Part shown: positions 41,079 to 49,830 of the stretch, one piece after another | Position numbering within the stretch: the stretch's first letter is position 1 | Layout of the letters: each line of letters begins with the position of its first letter | NCBI RefSeq assembly: GCF_002893095.1 | Contig: NZ_PKQQ01000003.1 | Span: 471,789-535,788, forward strand | DNA from: Stenotrophomonas sp. VV52 | GTDB taxonomy: Bacteria > Pseudomonadota > Gammaproteobacteria > Xanthomonadales > Xanthomonadaceae | DNA length: 64,000 nt | Direction: 5' to 3' | Notes under the pieces: generated by a model | Seen by the model: only the letters and a program-made list of their open reading frames with translations | Databases searched by the model: none | Told to the model about the DNA's origin: nothing | Position numbers and translations under genes: made by a program

Positions 41079-42170
41079 ATGAAACTGCATTCGGCCAGCT
41101 TTGCCGCCCTTTCCCTGGCCATCGCGCTGGGCCTGTCCGCCTGCAAGCCGGCCGCTGAAGGCCAGGCCACGGCACCGGCCGCCGACGCACCCGCCGCCGC
41201 CCCGGCCGCTGGCGACAAGGTGACCGCCGAGATCTCCGGCGCGGGCGCCTCCTTCATCTTCCCGCTGGTCTCCAAGTGGTCGGCCGACTACAACGCCGCC
41301 ACCGGCGCCAAGATCAACTACCAGTCGATCGGCTCGGGCGGCGGTATCGCCCAGATCAAGGCCGGCACCGTCGACTTCGGTTCATCCGACAAGCCGCTGT
41401 CCAGCGAAGAGCTGGCCCAGGCCGGGCTCGGCCAGTTCCCGTCCGCCATCGGCGGCGTGGTCCCGGTGGTGAACATCGAGGGCCTGGAAGCCGGCAAGCT
41501 GCGCCTGAGCGGCGCCCTGCTGGCCGACATCTTCCTGGGCAAGGTCAAGACCTGGAACGACCCGGCCATCGTCGCCGCCAACCCGGGCGTGAAGCTGCCC
41601 GACGGCAAGATCACCCTGGTCCACCGTTCGGACGGTTCGGGCACCACCTTCAACTTCTCCAACTACCTGTCAAAGGTCAGCCCGGACTGGAAGAGCAAGG
41701 TCGGCGAAGGCACCTCGGTGCAGTGGCCGGACGGCGTGGGTGGCAAGGGCAATGAAGGCGTCGCTTCGTACGTGAAGCAGATCAAGGGCTCGATCGGCTA
41801 CGTCGAACTGGCCTATGCACTGCAGAACGGCATGCCGTACGCCTCGATGCAGAACGCCGCCGGCAACTGGGTGCAGCCGAGCGCTGAAACCTTCGCCGCC
41901 GCCGCTGCCAGCGCCGACTGGGCCAGCGCCAAGGACTTCAACCTGGTCATCACCAACGCCCCGGGCGACCAGGCGTGGCCGATCACCGCCACCAACTTCA
42001 TGCTGATGCACAAGCAGCCCAAGGATGCCAAGCGCAGCAAGGACACCCTGGCGTTCTTCAAGTGGGCCTTCGAGAACGGCCAGGCCCAGGCCAACGAACT
42101 GCACTACGTGCCGCTGCCGGCGGAACTGGTCAAGCAGATCGAAGGCTACTGGACTGCTGAATTCAAATAA
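41079..42170 (+). CDS. pstS: Phosphate ABC transporter substrate-binding lipoprotein PstS
   Basis: A 363-residue paralogue of the preceding PstS. The signal peptide ends in a lipobox (LSAC, Cys22), then an Ala/Pro linker of about 27 residues leads to the mature domain, starting ISGAGASFIFPLVSKW. YQSIGSGGGIAQI, VDFGSSDKPL and HRSDGSGTTFNF are nearly the same as in the first copy, so the pair arose by gene duplication. This one should be membrane-anchored. It is followed by a strong hairpin and then pstC. Confidence 0.95.
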   Translation: MKLHSASFAALSLAIALGLSACKPAAEGQATAPAADAPAAAPAAGDKVTAEISGAGASFIFPLVSKWSADYNAATGAKINYQSIGSGGGIAQIKAGTVDFGSSDKPLSSEELAQAGLGQFPSAIGGVVPVVNIEGLEAGKLRLSGALLADIFLGKVKTWNDPAIVAANPGVKLPDGKITLVHRSDGSGTTFNFSNYLSKVSPDWKSKVGEGTSVQWPDGVGGKGNEGVASYVKQIKGSIGYVELAYALQNGMPYASMQNAAGNWVQPSAETFAAAAASADWASAKDFNLVITNAPGDQAWPITATNFMLMHKQPKDAKRSKDTLAFFKWAFENGQAQANELHYVPLPAELVKQIEGYWTAEFK

Positions 42171-42177
42171 GAAAACC

Positions 42178-42202
42178 GGGGCCTGCGCAACGCGCAGGCC
42201 CC
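42178..42202 (+). other. Perfect 11-bp hairpin between pstS and pstC
   Basis: GGGGCCTGCGC (42178-42188) pairs with GCGCAGGCCCC (42192-42202) around AAC, with no T tract. It sits 8 bp after the pstS stop and likely protects the pstS end of the transcript or thins out read-through to pstC. Confidence 0.65.
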
Positions 42203-42209
42203 TCCGGTT

Positions 42210-42231
42210 GTAGTGCCGGGCCCTGCCCGGC
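42210..42231 (+). repeat. SMAG/REP-like palindrome between pstS and pstC
   Basis: Single copy beginning GTAG with arms GCCGGGC/GCCCGGC, close to copies at 7647-7668 and 18744-18765. Confidence 0.72.
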
Positions 42232-42266
42232 AAAACCCTTCACACACTCGGGCCCAAGCCTTTCCA

Positions 42267-43235
42267 ATGAATGCCATCGCCCAGCCTGTACCCGCACCGT
42301 CAACGCGCGACCTGCGTGACGCCCGCAACGACAAACTGTTTCGATGGGTGCTGATCACCACCGTGGTACTGGTGCTGGTCGCCCTGGCCTGCGCCGCGCT
42401 CTCGATGCTGTGGGGCGGCCGCCATGCCCTGCAGGAGCAGGGCCTGAGCTTCTTCTACTCCTCCGACTGGAATCCGGTGGAGAACAAGTTCGGTGCACTG
42501 GCTCCGATCTACGGCACCCTGGTCACCGCCCTGATCGCAATGGTGATCGCGGTGCCGGTGAGCTTCGGCATCGCCTTCTTCCTCACCGAAGTGGCGCCGC
42601 GCTGGATGCGTGGCCCGGTCGGTACCGCCATCGAACTGCTGGCCGGCATTCCCTCGATCATCTACGGCATGTGGGGCCTGTTCGTGCTGGTGCCGGTGAT
42701 GACCGAGTACGTAACGCCCACCCTCAATGAAACCCTGGGCGAATGGCCGATCATCGGCCCGCTGTTCCAGGGGCCACCGCTGGGCATCGGCGTGCTGACC
42801 GCCGGCTTCGTGCTGGCGATCATGGTCATTCCGTTCATCTCCTCGGTGATGCGCGAAGTGTTCCTGACCGTGCCGACCCGCCTGAAGGAATCGGCCTACG
42901 CGCTGGGCTCCACCAAGTGGGAAGTGAGCTGGGACATCGTGCTGCCCTACACCCGCTCGGCGGTGATCGGCGGCATCTTCCTCGGCCTCGGCCGCGCCCT
43001 GGGTGAAACCATGGCGGTGGCCTTCGTGATCGGCAACAGCGTGCGCCTGTCGCCGTCGTTGCTGGAGCCGGGTACCACCATCGCCGCGCTGATCGCCAAT
43101 GACTTCGGCGAGGCTACCGAAACCTACCGTTCGGCGCTGCTGCTGCTCGGCTTCGTCCTCTTCATCGTGACCTTCGTGGTGCTGGCAATCGCCCGCCTGA
43201 TGCTGATGCGCCTGTCCCGCAAGGAGGGCAACTGA
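42267..43235 (+). CDS. pstC: Phosphate ABC transporter permease PstC
   Basis: A 322-residue inner-membrane permease with about six helices. The EAA-type loop is TRLKESAYALGSTKWEVSWDIVLPYTRSAVIGG (about residues 205-237). Early residues (1-35) are cytoplasmic; the first helix is VLITTVVLVLVALACAALSML. It pairs with PstA to form the channel. Its stop overlaps the pstA start (TGATG), giving translational coupling. Confidence 0.95.
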   Translation: MNAIAQPVPAPSTRDLRDARNDKLFRWVLITTVVLVLVALACAALSMLWGGRHALQEQGLSFFYSSDWNPVENKFGALAPIYGTLVTALIAMVIAVPVSFGIAFFLTEVAPRWMRGPVGTAIELLAGIPSIIYGMWGLFVLVPVMTEYVTPTLNETLGEWPIIGPLFQGPPLGIGVLTAGFVLAIMVIPFISSVMREVFLTVPTRLKESAYALGSTKWEVSWDIVLPYTRSAVIGGIFLGLGRALGETMAVAFVIGNSVRLSPSLLEPGTTIAALIANDFGEATETYRSALLLLGFVLFIVTFVVLAIARLMLMRLSRKEGN

Positions 43236-44110
43236 TGTCCACCGCCGTCGCTTCCAACGCGCAGCCGCTGTACCTGCGCCGCCGCATCGTCAACATCGTC
43301 GCGCTGCTGCTGTCGTGCCTGACCGCGCTGTTCGGCCTGTTCTTCCTGGGCTGGATCCTGTTCACCCTGGCCTCCAAGGGCCTGGCCGGGATCAACCTGG
43401 ACCTGTTCACCAAGATGACCCCGCCGCCCATGCAGGAAGGCGGCCTGGCCAACGCCTTCTTCGGCAGCGCGGTGATGTGTGCGCTCGCCATCGCCATCGG
43501 CACCCCGCTCGGCGTGCTGGCCGGCACCTGGCTGGCCGAGTACGGCAACGCCCGCAAGGCCGGTACGGTGGTGCGTTTCGTCAATGACATCCTGCTCTCG
43601 GCACCGTCCATCGTGCTCGGCCTGTTCGTCTACACCCTGTACGTGATGCAGACCGGTGGGCAGTTCTCGGCATTCGCCGGTGCGCTGTCGCTGGCCTTCA
43701 TCGTGCTGCCGGTGGTGGTGCGTACCACCGACGAAATGCTGCGCTTGGTGCCTTCGCAGATGCGCGAAGCGGCGCTCTCGCTGGGCATCCCGCAGTGGAA
43801 GGTGACCGTGCAGGTGCTGTACCGCAGTGCGGCCGCCGGCATCATCACCGGCATCCTGCTGGCGCTGGCCCGCATTTCCGGCGAAACCGCCCCGCTGCTG
43901 TTCACCGCCTTCGGCAACCAGTACTGGAACAGCAACGTGTTCCAGCCGATGGCCAGCGTGCCGGTGGTGATGAACCAGTTTGCCGGCAGCCCCTATGAAT
44001 CCTGGCAGACGCTGGCCTGGGCCGGCGCGCTGGTGCTGACCCTGTTCGTACTGCTGGTCAGCCTCTCCGCGCGTGGCATCCTGCTGCGCAACCGCATCTC
44101 CCATGACTGA
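43235..44110 (+). CDS. pstA: Phosphate ABC transporter permease PstA
   Basis: A 291-residue permease with about six helices and the EAA loop [43 protein letters not shown] in the later part is conserved in PstA. The stop overlaps the upstream end of pstB by 8 bp. It forms the membrane channel with PstC. Confidence 0.95.
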   Translation: MSTAVASNAQPLYLRRRIVNIVALLLSCLTALFGLFFLGWILFTLASKGLAGINLDLFTKMTPPPMQEGGLANAFFGSAVMCALAIAIGTPLGVLAGTWLAEYGNARKAGTVVRFVNDILLSAPSIVLGLFVYTLYVMQTGGQFSAFAGALSLAFIVLPVVVRTTDEMLRLVPSQMREAALSLGIPQWKVTVQVLYRSAAAGIITGILLALARISGETAPLLFTAFGNQYWNSNVFQPMASVPVVMNQFAGSPYESWQTLAWAGALVLTLFVLLVSLSARGILLRNRISHD

Positions 44111-44960
44111 CCTTTCCGCGGATATCGCCATGAACGACCTCACCAATGCCGTGCCGATGCAGCGCATCGCGGTGCCGGCCTCGCATGAAAACCTTGGCAA
44201 CCCGGCGCCGACCAAGCTGGCTGCACGCGGACTGGATTTCTACTACGACAAGTTCCACGCGCTGAAGAACATCAACCTGGAGATTCCGGAAAAGCGCGTC
44301 ACCGCGCTGATCGGTCCTTCCGGCTGCGGCAAGTCGACCCTGCTGCGCATCTTCAACCGCATCTACGCGCTGTATCCGAAGCTGGAAGCCAAGGGCGAAG
44401 TGCTGCTGGACGGCGAGAACATCCTGTCGCCGAAGTACCCGATGAACCGCCTGCGCAGCAAGGTCGGCATGGTGTTCCAGAAGCCGGTGCCGTTCCCGAT
44501 GACCATCTTCGAGAACGTGGCCTATGGCATCCGCCACCACGAAAAGCTGTCCAAGGCGGACATGAACGACCGCGTCGAGCATGCGCTGCGCCAGGGCGCG
44601 CTGTGGGACGAAGTGAAGGACAAGCTCAACCAGAGCGCGCTGGGCCTGTCCGGTGGCCAGCAGCAGCGTCTGTGCATCGCCCGCGCCGTGGCCCTGCGCC
44701 CGGACGTGCTGCTGCTCGACGAGCCGACCTCGGCGCTGGACCCGATCTCCACCAGCCGCATCGAGCAGCTCGTCGAAGAGCTCAAGCACGACTACACCAT
44801 CGTGATCGTCACCCACAACATGCAGCAGGCCGCGCGCGTTTCCGACTACACGGCCTTCATGTACCTGGGCGACCTGATCGAACACGACCGCACCGAAGTG
44901 ATCTTCTCGCAGCCGAACAAGCAGCAGACCGAGGATTACATCACCGGCCGGTTCGGTTGA
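44103..44960 (+). CDS. pstB: Phosphate ABC transporter ATP-binding protein PstB
   Basis: A 285-residue ATPase. Walker A is GPSGCGKST, the signature motif [14 protein letters not shown], Walker [17 protein letters not shown], and the switch His is in [13 protein letters not shown], all typical of PstB. The motif [22 protein letters not shown] is the PstB Q-loop. ATG at 44103 overlaps pstA by 8 bp; ATG at 44130 is an alternative that would give 276 residues. It powers PstSCA. Confidence 0.95.
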   Translation: MTDLSADIAMNDLTNAVPMQRIAVPASHENLGNPAPTKLAARGLDFYYDKFHALKNINLEIPEKRVTALIGPSGCGKSTLLRIFNRIYALYPKLEAKGEVLLDGENILSPKYPMNRLRSKVGMVFQKPVPFPMTIFENVAYGIRHHEKLSKADMNDRVEHALRQGALWDEVKDKLNQSALGLSGGQQQRLCIARAVALRPDVLLLDEPTSALDPISTSRIEQLVEELKHDYTIVIVTHNMQQAARVSDYTAFMYLGDLIEHDRTEVIFSQPNKQQTEDYITGRFG

Positions 44961-44987
44961 TCCTTCCGCACGTTTCCAGATAAACCA

Positions 44988-45004
44988 GCCGGGCACCGCC
45001 CGGC
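44988..45004 (+). other. Hairpin in the pstB-phoU spacer
   Basis: GCCGGGC (44988-44994) pairs with GCCCGGC (44998-45004) around ACC, shortly before phoU. The arms match the SMAG family but the GTAG end is absent. Confidence 0.5.
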
Positions 45005-45019
45005 ACCACGGGAATCACA

Positions 45020-45724
45020 ATGAACATTCCGAACGACCACATCGTCAAGAGCTACGACGAAGAACAGCAGCGGCTGGTGGCCGAGATCGTGCGCATGGGC
45101 GAAATGTCCGTGGCACAGCTGGAAGCGGCGCTGGACGTGATCGAACGCCGCGACGACAACGCCGCGGCACGCATCATTGCCAACGACGAGGCGATCGACA
45201 GCCTGGAACAGCAGATCAGCCACGATGTCATGCGCCTGGCGCTGCGTGGCCCGATGGCGCGCGACCTGCGCGAAATCCTGGCCGGCCTGCGCATCCCGGC
45301 CGACATCGAACGCATCGGCGACTATGCGGCCAACGTGGCCAAGCGCTCGATCGCGCTCAGCAAGATGCCGCCGTTGCCGCAGATCCAGGGCCTGCGTTCG
45401 TTGGGCCGCCTTGCGGCGCAGCAGGTCCGGCGCGCCATTGAGGCCTATCGCGACAATGACGCCGACGGCGCACTCGCCCTGCGCGACGATGACGCGCGCC
45501 TGGACGCGCAGTACACCGCGCTGTTCCGCGAGCTGCTGACCTACATGATGGAAGATCCGCGCAACATCACCCCGTGCACCCACCTGCTGTTCATGGCCAA
45601 GAACCTGGAGCGCGTGGGCGACCACGCCACCAACATCGCCGAGAACGTGTGGTTCCTGGTGCATGGCGAGCAGGCGCTGCCGCCGCGCGAGAAGCGTGAC
45701 GAGACCAGCACCGAAAAGCTGTAA
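45020..45724 (+). CDS. phoU: Phosphate signalling regulator PhoU
   Basis: A 234-residue all-helical protein made of two similar three-helix bundles. Conserved features are the DDNAARIIANDEAIDSLEQQI region (acidic metal-binding, first bundle) and ARDLREILAGLRIPADIERIGDYAANVAKR, with the matching LTYMMEDPRN...LLFMAKNLERVGDHATNIAENVWFLVHG in the second. It links the Pst transporter to the PhoR kinase, turning the regulon off when phosphate is plentiful. The phoBR genes are not in this window. Confidence 0.95.
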   Translation: MNIPNDHIVKSYDEEQQRLVAEIVRMGEMSVAQLEAALDVIERRDDNAAARIIANDEAIDSLEQQISHDVMRLALRGPMARDLREILAGLRIPADIERIGDYAANVAKRSIALSKMPPLPQIQGLRSLGRLAAQQVRRAIEAYRDNDADGALALRDDDARLDAQYTALFRELLTYMMEDPRNITPCTHLLFMAKNLERVGDHATNIAENVWFLVHGEQALPPREKRDETSTEKL

Positions 45725-45757
45725 GCCCGTCGCCGCAAGGCGTCCGGGCGAAGCGAG

Positions 45758-45787
45758 GGCCGATACTGCGTATCGGCCTTGTTGTTT
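45758..45787 (+). terminator. Intrinsic terminator of the pst-phoU operon
   Basis: GGCCGATAC (45758-45766) and GTATCGGCC (45770-45778) form a perfect 9-bp stem around TGC, followed by TTGTTGTTTTT. Confidence 0.85.
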
Positions 45788-45905
45788 TTGTCGCAAACGG
45801 ACCGCCAGCGCTGAATCGCGCCTGTACCCGTCCATCCACCCGCGCATCCTTCCTGCCCCCGCAGCGCTCTTATCCTGTGCCAGCCCACCAGGATCCCGTT
45901 GCCGC

Positions 45906-46415
45906 ATGCAGACCCTCTGCCCGCTCGAACTCAGCGCCGCCCATGCCGGCGACCGCGCCGCGCTCGACCGCGTGCTGCGCCATTCGCGCCAGCACCTGCG
46001 TCGCTATGCCGAATACCACTGCGTCATCAACGATGTCGAAGACGCGGTGCAGGAAAGCCTGATCACCGTGTCGCGGCGGCTCTGCGACCTGCGCCTGGTG
46101 GAGTGCTTCACCTCGTGGGCGTTCCGCATCGTCAAGCGCGAGTGCAACCGGCTCAAGCGCGCGCGGTGCCAGTGGCGGCACGAAGAGCTGCGCGAGGAGA
46201 TCCTGCCACCCGCGCAGTGCGACGACGTGGCGCTGCGCCGCGACTGCGCCGCCGCGCTGGAATCGCTGCCGGCGCACTATCGCGAAGTGATCCTGCTGCG
46301 CGACCTGGAAGGCCTGTCGATCGCCGAACTGGCCGAGCGGCTGGCCACCACCCCCGAAACCATCAAGGCCCGCCTGCACCGCGCCCGCGTCATGGCGCGC
46401 GAGTACCTGGCCTGA
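45906..46415 (+). CDS. ECF-type RNA polymerase sigma factor (cysteine-rich)
   Basis: A 169-residue sigma-70 family protein. Region 2 is at about 8-85 (DVEDAVQESLITVSRRL, then FTSWAFRIVKRECNRLKR), region 4 at about 112-165 (LPAHYREVILLRDLEGLSIA, then ATTPETIKARLHRAR). Eight cysteines (5, 39, 60, 67, 80, 88, 105, 114) are spread over it, many for an ECF factor. No anti-sigma gene is adjacent. The next genes form an hvfABCX copper-peptide cluster, so this factor probably drives it; direct metal or redox sensing is speculation. Confidence 0.87.
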   Translation: MQTLCPLELSAAHAGDRAALDRVLRHSRQHLRRYAEYHCVINDVEDAVQESLITVSRRLCDLRLVECFTSWAFRIVKRECNRLKRARCQWRHEELREEILPPAQCDDVALRRDCAAALESLPAHYREVILLRDLEGLSIAELAERLATTPETIKARLHRARVMAREYLA

Positions 46416-46424
46416 GCGTCCCCC

Positions 46425-46447
46425 GCATGCCGGCAAATCCGGCATGC
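46425..46447 (+). other. Perfect hairpin between the sigma factor gene and hvfA
   Basis: GCATGCCGG (46425-46433) pairs with CCGGCATGC (46439-46447) around CAAAT. There is no T tract. It may stabilise or separate the hvfA message from that of the sigma factor. Confidence 0.6.
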
Positions 46448-46495
46448 TTCATTGGCACCACCCTGGCCCCCGGGCCTCTACAAGGAGATTTTTCC

Positions 46496-46840
46496 ATGAC
46501 CCTGTCCACCAAACACGCCTCCCTGCTGGCCTGCGCCGCGCTCGCCGGCGGCCTCGGCCTGGCCGGCACCGCCTCGGCGCTGTCGATGACCGACCTGGCC
46601 CAGGGCTACGCCCTGGCCGCGCAGGCCGCGCCCAAGGCCGACGCGAAGGCGGCCGAAGGCAAATGCGGTGAAGGCAAGTGCGGCGCCGAGAAGGCCAAGC
46701 AGCACGGCACCGACAAGAAGGCCGCTGAAGGCAAGTGCGGCGAAGGCAAGTGCGGGGCCGACAAGGCCAAGCCTGCGCCAGCCGCAAAGAAGACCGCCGA
46801 GGGCAAGTGCGGTGAAGGCAAGTGCGGTGCTGGGCACTGA
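46496..46840 (+). CDS. hvfA: HvfA/bufferin-type RiPP metallophore precursor
   Basis: A 114-residue secreted precursor. Signal peptide 1-28 (cleaved after ASA). The mature part is Lys/Ala-rich and carries three [10 protein letters not shown] pairs, six EGKCG motifs in all, with Cys57, 62, 81, 86, 105 and 110, one pair every 24 residues. This is the motif of HvfA-family and bufferin-like precursors, whose cysteines are turned into oxazolone/thioamide or thiooxazole groups that bind copper. AGGAG is six bases or so upstream of the ATG. hvfB overlaps its end by 14 bp. The modification and copper binding are inferred from the family and neighbours. Confidence 0.88.
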   Translation: MTLSTKHASLLACAALAGGLGLAGTASALSMTDLAQGYALAAQAAPKADAKAAEGKCGEGKCGAEKAKQHGTDKKAAEGKCGEGKCGADKAKPAPAAKKTAEGKCGEGKCGAGH

Positions 46841-47711
46841 CCCGCGCGTCGGCGTGAGCCCCGGGGTCCTGCCGCCGCTGCCTGCGGCGGCGGTAGGACT
46901 GGGCCTGCGCCGCGCCCTGCTCGACGATCTGGAACAGGCGCCGCCGGGCGATATCGACTTCCTCGAATGCGCGCCGGAGAACTGGATCGGACTCGGCGGC
47001 ATGCCCGGCGAGCGCCTGCGGGGGCTCAGCGCGCGTTACCCGTTGACCTGCCATGGCCTGTCGCTGTCGCTTGGCGGCAGTGCGCCGCTGGACCTGGACT
47101 TCGTCGACCGGGTCGGCCGCTTCCTGGACACGCACAAGGTGCGGCTGTACAGCGAGCACCTGAGCTACTGCAGCGACGACGGGCACCTGTACGACCTGCT
47201 GCCGCTGCCGTTCACCGACGAAGCGGTGCGCCACACCGCCGCGCGCATCGCGCAGGTGCAGGACCGGCTGGGCCGGCGCATCGCGGTCGAGAACGTCTCG
47301 ACCTACCTCACCCCGCACGCGGCGATGAGCGAACTGGACTTCACCCTGGCGGTGCTGGAGGAGGCCGACTGCGACCTGCTGCTGGACGTCAACAATGTGT
47401 ACGTCAATGCGATCAACCATCGCTTCGATCCGGTTGAATTCATCGACGGGCTGCCGGCATCGCGCGTGGTGTGCCTGCACGTGGCCGGGCACTACGATGA
47501 AGCCGACGACCTGAAGATCGATACGCACGGCAGCGCGGTGATCGACCCGGTGTGGGCGCTGCTGGCGAAGGCGCGCGCCCGTTTCGGCCCGCGCCCGGCG
47601 CTGCTGGAACGCGACTTCAACTTCCCGACCTACGCGGAACTGCGTGGGGAACTGCAGCAGATGCGACGCATCCTCCACGGCGGGGATGCGGCACACGGAG
47701 CGGCCGCATGA
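46827..47711 (+). CDS. hvfB: HvfB-family MNIO (DUF692) RiPP peptide maturase
   Basis: A 294-residue TIM-barrel multinuclear non-haem iron oxidase. The metal-ligand motifs are all visible: [10 protein letters not shown] (His76), YSEHLSYC (Glu110, His111), IAVENVSTY (Glu155, Asn156), [12 protein letters not shown] (Asp187, Asn189), LHVAGHYD (His218, His222), IDTHG (Asp232, His234) and LERDFNFP (Glu261, Asp263). It should oxidise EGKCG cysteines of HvfA. Start is a GTG at 46827 overlapping hvfA; a GTG at 46854 is the alternative. It overlaps hvfC by 4 bp. Confidence 0.92.
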   Translation: MLGTDPRVGVSPGVLPPLPAAAVGLGLRRALLDDLEQAPPGDIDFLECAPENWIGLGGMPGERLRGLSARYPLTCHGLSLSLGGSAPLDLDFVDRVGRFLDTHKVRLYSEHLSYCSDDGHLYDLLPLPFTDEAVRHTAARIAQVQDRLGRRIAVENVSTYLTPHAAMSELDFTLAVLEEADCDLLLDVNNVYVNAINHRFDPVEFIDGLPASRVVCLHVAGHYDEADDLKIDTHGSAVIDPVWALLAKARARFGPRPALLERDFNFPTYAELRGELQQMRRILHGGDAAHGAAA

Positions 47712-48460
47712 GCGGGGTTCTTCGCGACCAGCAGTCCGCCCTTACCCTGCACCTGCGCGACCCACGGGGCCAGCCCGCGCCCGAAGGACTTGAACCGCGT
47801 CGGCTGCAGATCTACCGCGATCTGCTGTTCAACAACCTGCGAAGCCTGCTGGGCGGAAGTTTCCCTGTGCTGCTCCAGGTCCTGGGCGCCGACGAATGGG
47901 ATGCGCTGTGCCGGCGCTACTTCATCGAGCACCGCTGCGTGTCGCCGCTGTTTACAGAGGTCGCCGGCGAGTTCGTGCAGTGGCTGCAGCAGCAGCCGTC
48001 GCTGCCCCGCCCGTTCCTGGCCGAGCTGGCGCACTACGAGTGGGTGGAACTGGCGCTGCAGTCGAGTGAGGCCCGGCCGCTGCCCGCCGACGGCGCGGCG
48101 TTCGATCCATGGCAGGACGCCCTCGCCCGTTCGGCGCTGGCGTGGCCACTGGTCTACGCGTGGCCAGTGCAGCGGATCGGCGCCGGATTCCAGCCCGCAT
48201 CCCCACCACCCGAACCCACCTGCCTGCTCGCGCGGCGGGTGGCCGACAGCAGCATCGTGTTTTCTCAGCTCAGCCCGCTGGCCGGGGCCCTGCTGGCGCA
48301 ACTGGACGACGCCGGGGCGCGGAGCGGCGCCGACCACCTGCGCCAGCTGGCCGAGGCCAACGGCCTGGACGTTGCCGCCCTCGAACAGCCCGGGCGTGCG
48401 CTGCTGGCGCAGCTGCAGGCCGCCGGGGTGATCGGTCCGGCGCGCCCGACCGGCAGCTGA
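47708..48460 (+). CDS. hvfC: HvfC-family (DUF2063) RiPP maturation partner
   Basis: A 250-residue protein with the DUF2063 N-terminal domain: [33 protein letters not shown], then [22 protein letters not shown] and [15 protein letters not shown] (about residues 32-120). Partner proteins of this kind hold the precursor peptide for the MNIO enzyme. The C-terminal half is less conserved and predicted to be alpha/beta (WPVQRI... [20 protein letters not shown]). It overlaps hvfB by 4 bp (ATGA), so the two are made together. Confidence 0.9.
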   Translation: MSGVLRDQQSALTLHLRDPRGQPAPEGLEPRRLQIYRDLLFNNLRSLLGGSFPVLLQVLGADEWDALCRRYFIEHRCVSPLFTEVAGEFVQWLQQQPSLPRPFLAELAHYEWVELALQSSEARPLPADGAAFDPWQDALARSALAWPLVYAWPVQRIGAGFQPASPPPEPTCLLARRVADSSIVFSQLSPLAGALLAQLDDAGARSGADHLRQLAEANGLDVAALEQPGRALLAQLQAAGVIGPARPTGS

Positions 48461-48537
48461 ACCCCGCGCCCGGCGCGCGCATCCAGTGCCGCGTGCCGGA
48501 CCTCTTGTTGGACTCTTCCTGCTGCCTGGAGTTTCCA

Positions 48538-49053
48538 ATGCCAATGCCCTCCCCCGTTTCCGCACTGCACGCGCGCCTGGGTGCGCTCGACCCCTGGCTG
48601 GCACCGCTCGGCCTGCGCCTGCTGCTGGCGTGGGAGTATTTCGAATCCGGGCGCGAGAAGCTGCACGGGGTGAACTGGTTCGACAGCGTGCAGGCCGACT
48701 TCCCGCTGCCGTTCCGCTGGCTGCCCTCGGCCGTCAATTGGCACGCCGCAACCTGGCTGGAACTGGTGGGCGCCGCCTGCCTGTTGTTCGGGTTGGCCAC
48801 CCGCACCACCGCCGCCCTGCTGATCGGGTTGACCGTGGTGGCCACCGCAACGGTGCACTGGCCGGCCGAATGGGACTCGCTGGCCATGCTGGTGCAGGGT
48901 TATGCGATCAGCGACCAGGGCTTCGGCAACTTCAAGCTGCCGGTGCTGTTCATTGCCATGCTGCTGCCGCTGCTGCTGGGCGGGGCCGGTCGGCTGAGCG
49001 TGGACGGCTGGCTGGCCAGACGCCGCAACGGGGCGGTCAGACCGCTCTGCTAA
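48538..49053 (+). CDS. hvfX: HvfX-like DoxX membrane protein
   Basis: A 171-residue inner-membrane protein with four hydrophobic segments and the DoxX pattern [22 protein letters not shown] at the start of the domain. [34 protein letters not shown] is the central pair. DoxX proteins accompany hvfABC and bufABC clusters, probably acting in the maturation or use of the modified peptide. GGAG lies eight bases before the ATG. It follows hvfC by 77 bp and precedes rnt by 9 bp. Confidence 0.85.
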   Translation: MPMPSPVSALHARLGALDPWLAPLGLRLLLAWEYFESGREKLHGVNWFDSVQADFPLPFRWLPSAVNWHAATWLELVGAACLLFGLATRTTAALLIGLTVVATATVHWPAEWDSLAMLVQGYAISDQGFGNFKLPVLFIAMLLPLLLGGAGRLSVDGWLARRRNGAVRPLC

Positions 49054-49062
49054 ACTGCGTCG

Positions 49063-49725
49063 ATGACTGACGAACTCCCCCACACCGCCGCTGCCCCGGT
49101 GGATGCCGTAGACGCGCCCTCGCTGGGCCAACGCATGATGGCGACCCGCTTCCGGGGCTTCCTGCCGGTGGTGGTGGACGTGGAAACCGGCGGCTTCGAC
49201 TGCAACCGCAATGCGTTGCTGGAGATCGCCGCAGTGCCGATCGAAATGGACGACAACGGCCTGCTCTACCCGGGGCAGACCGCCAGCGCGCACGTGATCC
49301 CGGCCGAAGGGCTGGAGATCGATCCGAAGTCGCTGGAGATCACCGGGATCATCCTCGACCACCCGTTCCGCCTGGCCAAGAGCGAGAAGGACGCGCTGGA
49401 CCACGTGTTCGCGCCGGTACGCGTGGCGATGAAGAAATATGGCTGCCAGCGCGCGATCCTGGTCGGGCACAACGCGCATTTCGACCTGGGCTTCGTCAAC
49501 GCGGCGGTGAACAGGGTCGGGCACAAGCGCAACCCGTTCCATCCGTTCAGCGTGTTCGACACCGTGACCATGGCGGGCATCGCCTATGGGCAGACGGTGC
49601 TGGCGCGTGCGGCGGTCGCCGCCGGGTTGGGCTGGGATGCGAACGAAGCGCACAGCGCGGTGTATGACACCGAGCAGACGGCGAAGCTGTTCTGCACCAT
49701 TGCCAACGCCTGGCCCCGTCCCTGA
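49063..49725 (+). CDS. rnt: Ribonuclease T
   Basis: A 220-residue DEDDh 3'-5' exoribonuclease. The catalytic motifs are [10 protein letters not shown] (Asp, Glu), [10 protein letters not shown] (Asp) and [11 protein letters not shown] (His, Asp). RNase T trims tRNA CCA ends and matures 3' ends of stable RNAs. Length and motifs fit closely. It begins 9 bp after hvfX and may be read through from it, though the functions do not obviously connect. Confidence 0.93.
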   Translation: MTDELPHTAAAPVDAVDAPSLGQRMMATRFRGFLPVVVDVETGGFDCNRNALLEIAAVPIEMDDNGLLYPGQTASAHVIPAEGLEIDPKSLEITGIILDHPFRLAKSEKDALDHVFAPVRVAMKKYGCQRAILVGHNAHFDLGFVNAAVNRVGHKRNPFHPFSVFDTVTMAGIAYGQTVLARAAVAAGLGWDANEAHSAVYDTEQTAKLFCTIANAWPRP

Positions 49726-49738
49726 TCTGGGATTCCGT

Positions 49739-49806
49739 GGGACACGCATGGCGTGTCGCTACGCGGGTCGGCGGCAATGCGGCGTAGGGACACGCCATGC
49801 GTGTCC
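49739..49806. repeat. SMAG/REP-like dimer after rnt
   Basis: Copy one at 49739-49762 (GACACGC/GCGTGTC, ending CTAC) and its inverse at 49784-49806 beginning GTAG. They separate rnt from the convergent diguanylate cyclase gene. Confidence 0.78.
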
Positions 49807-49830
49807 GCGCGGTGCCGGGCTACCCGGTAA

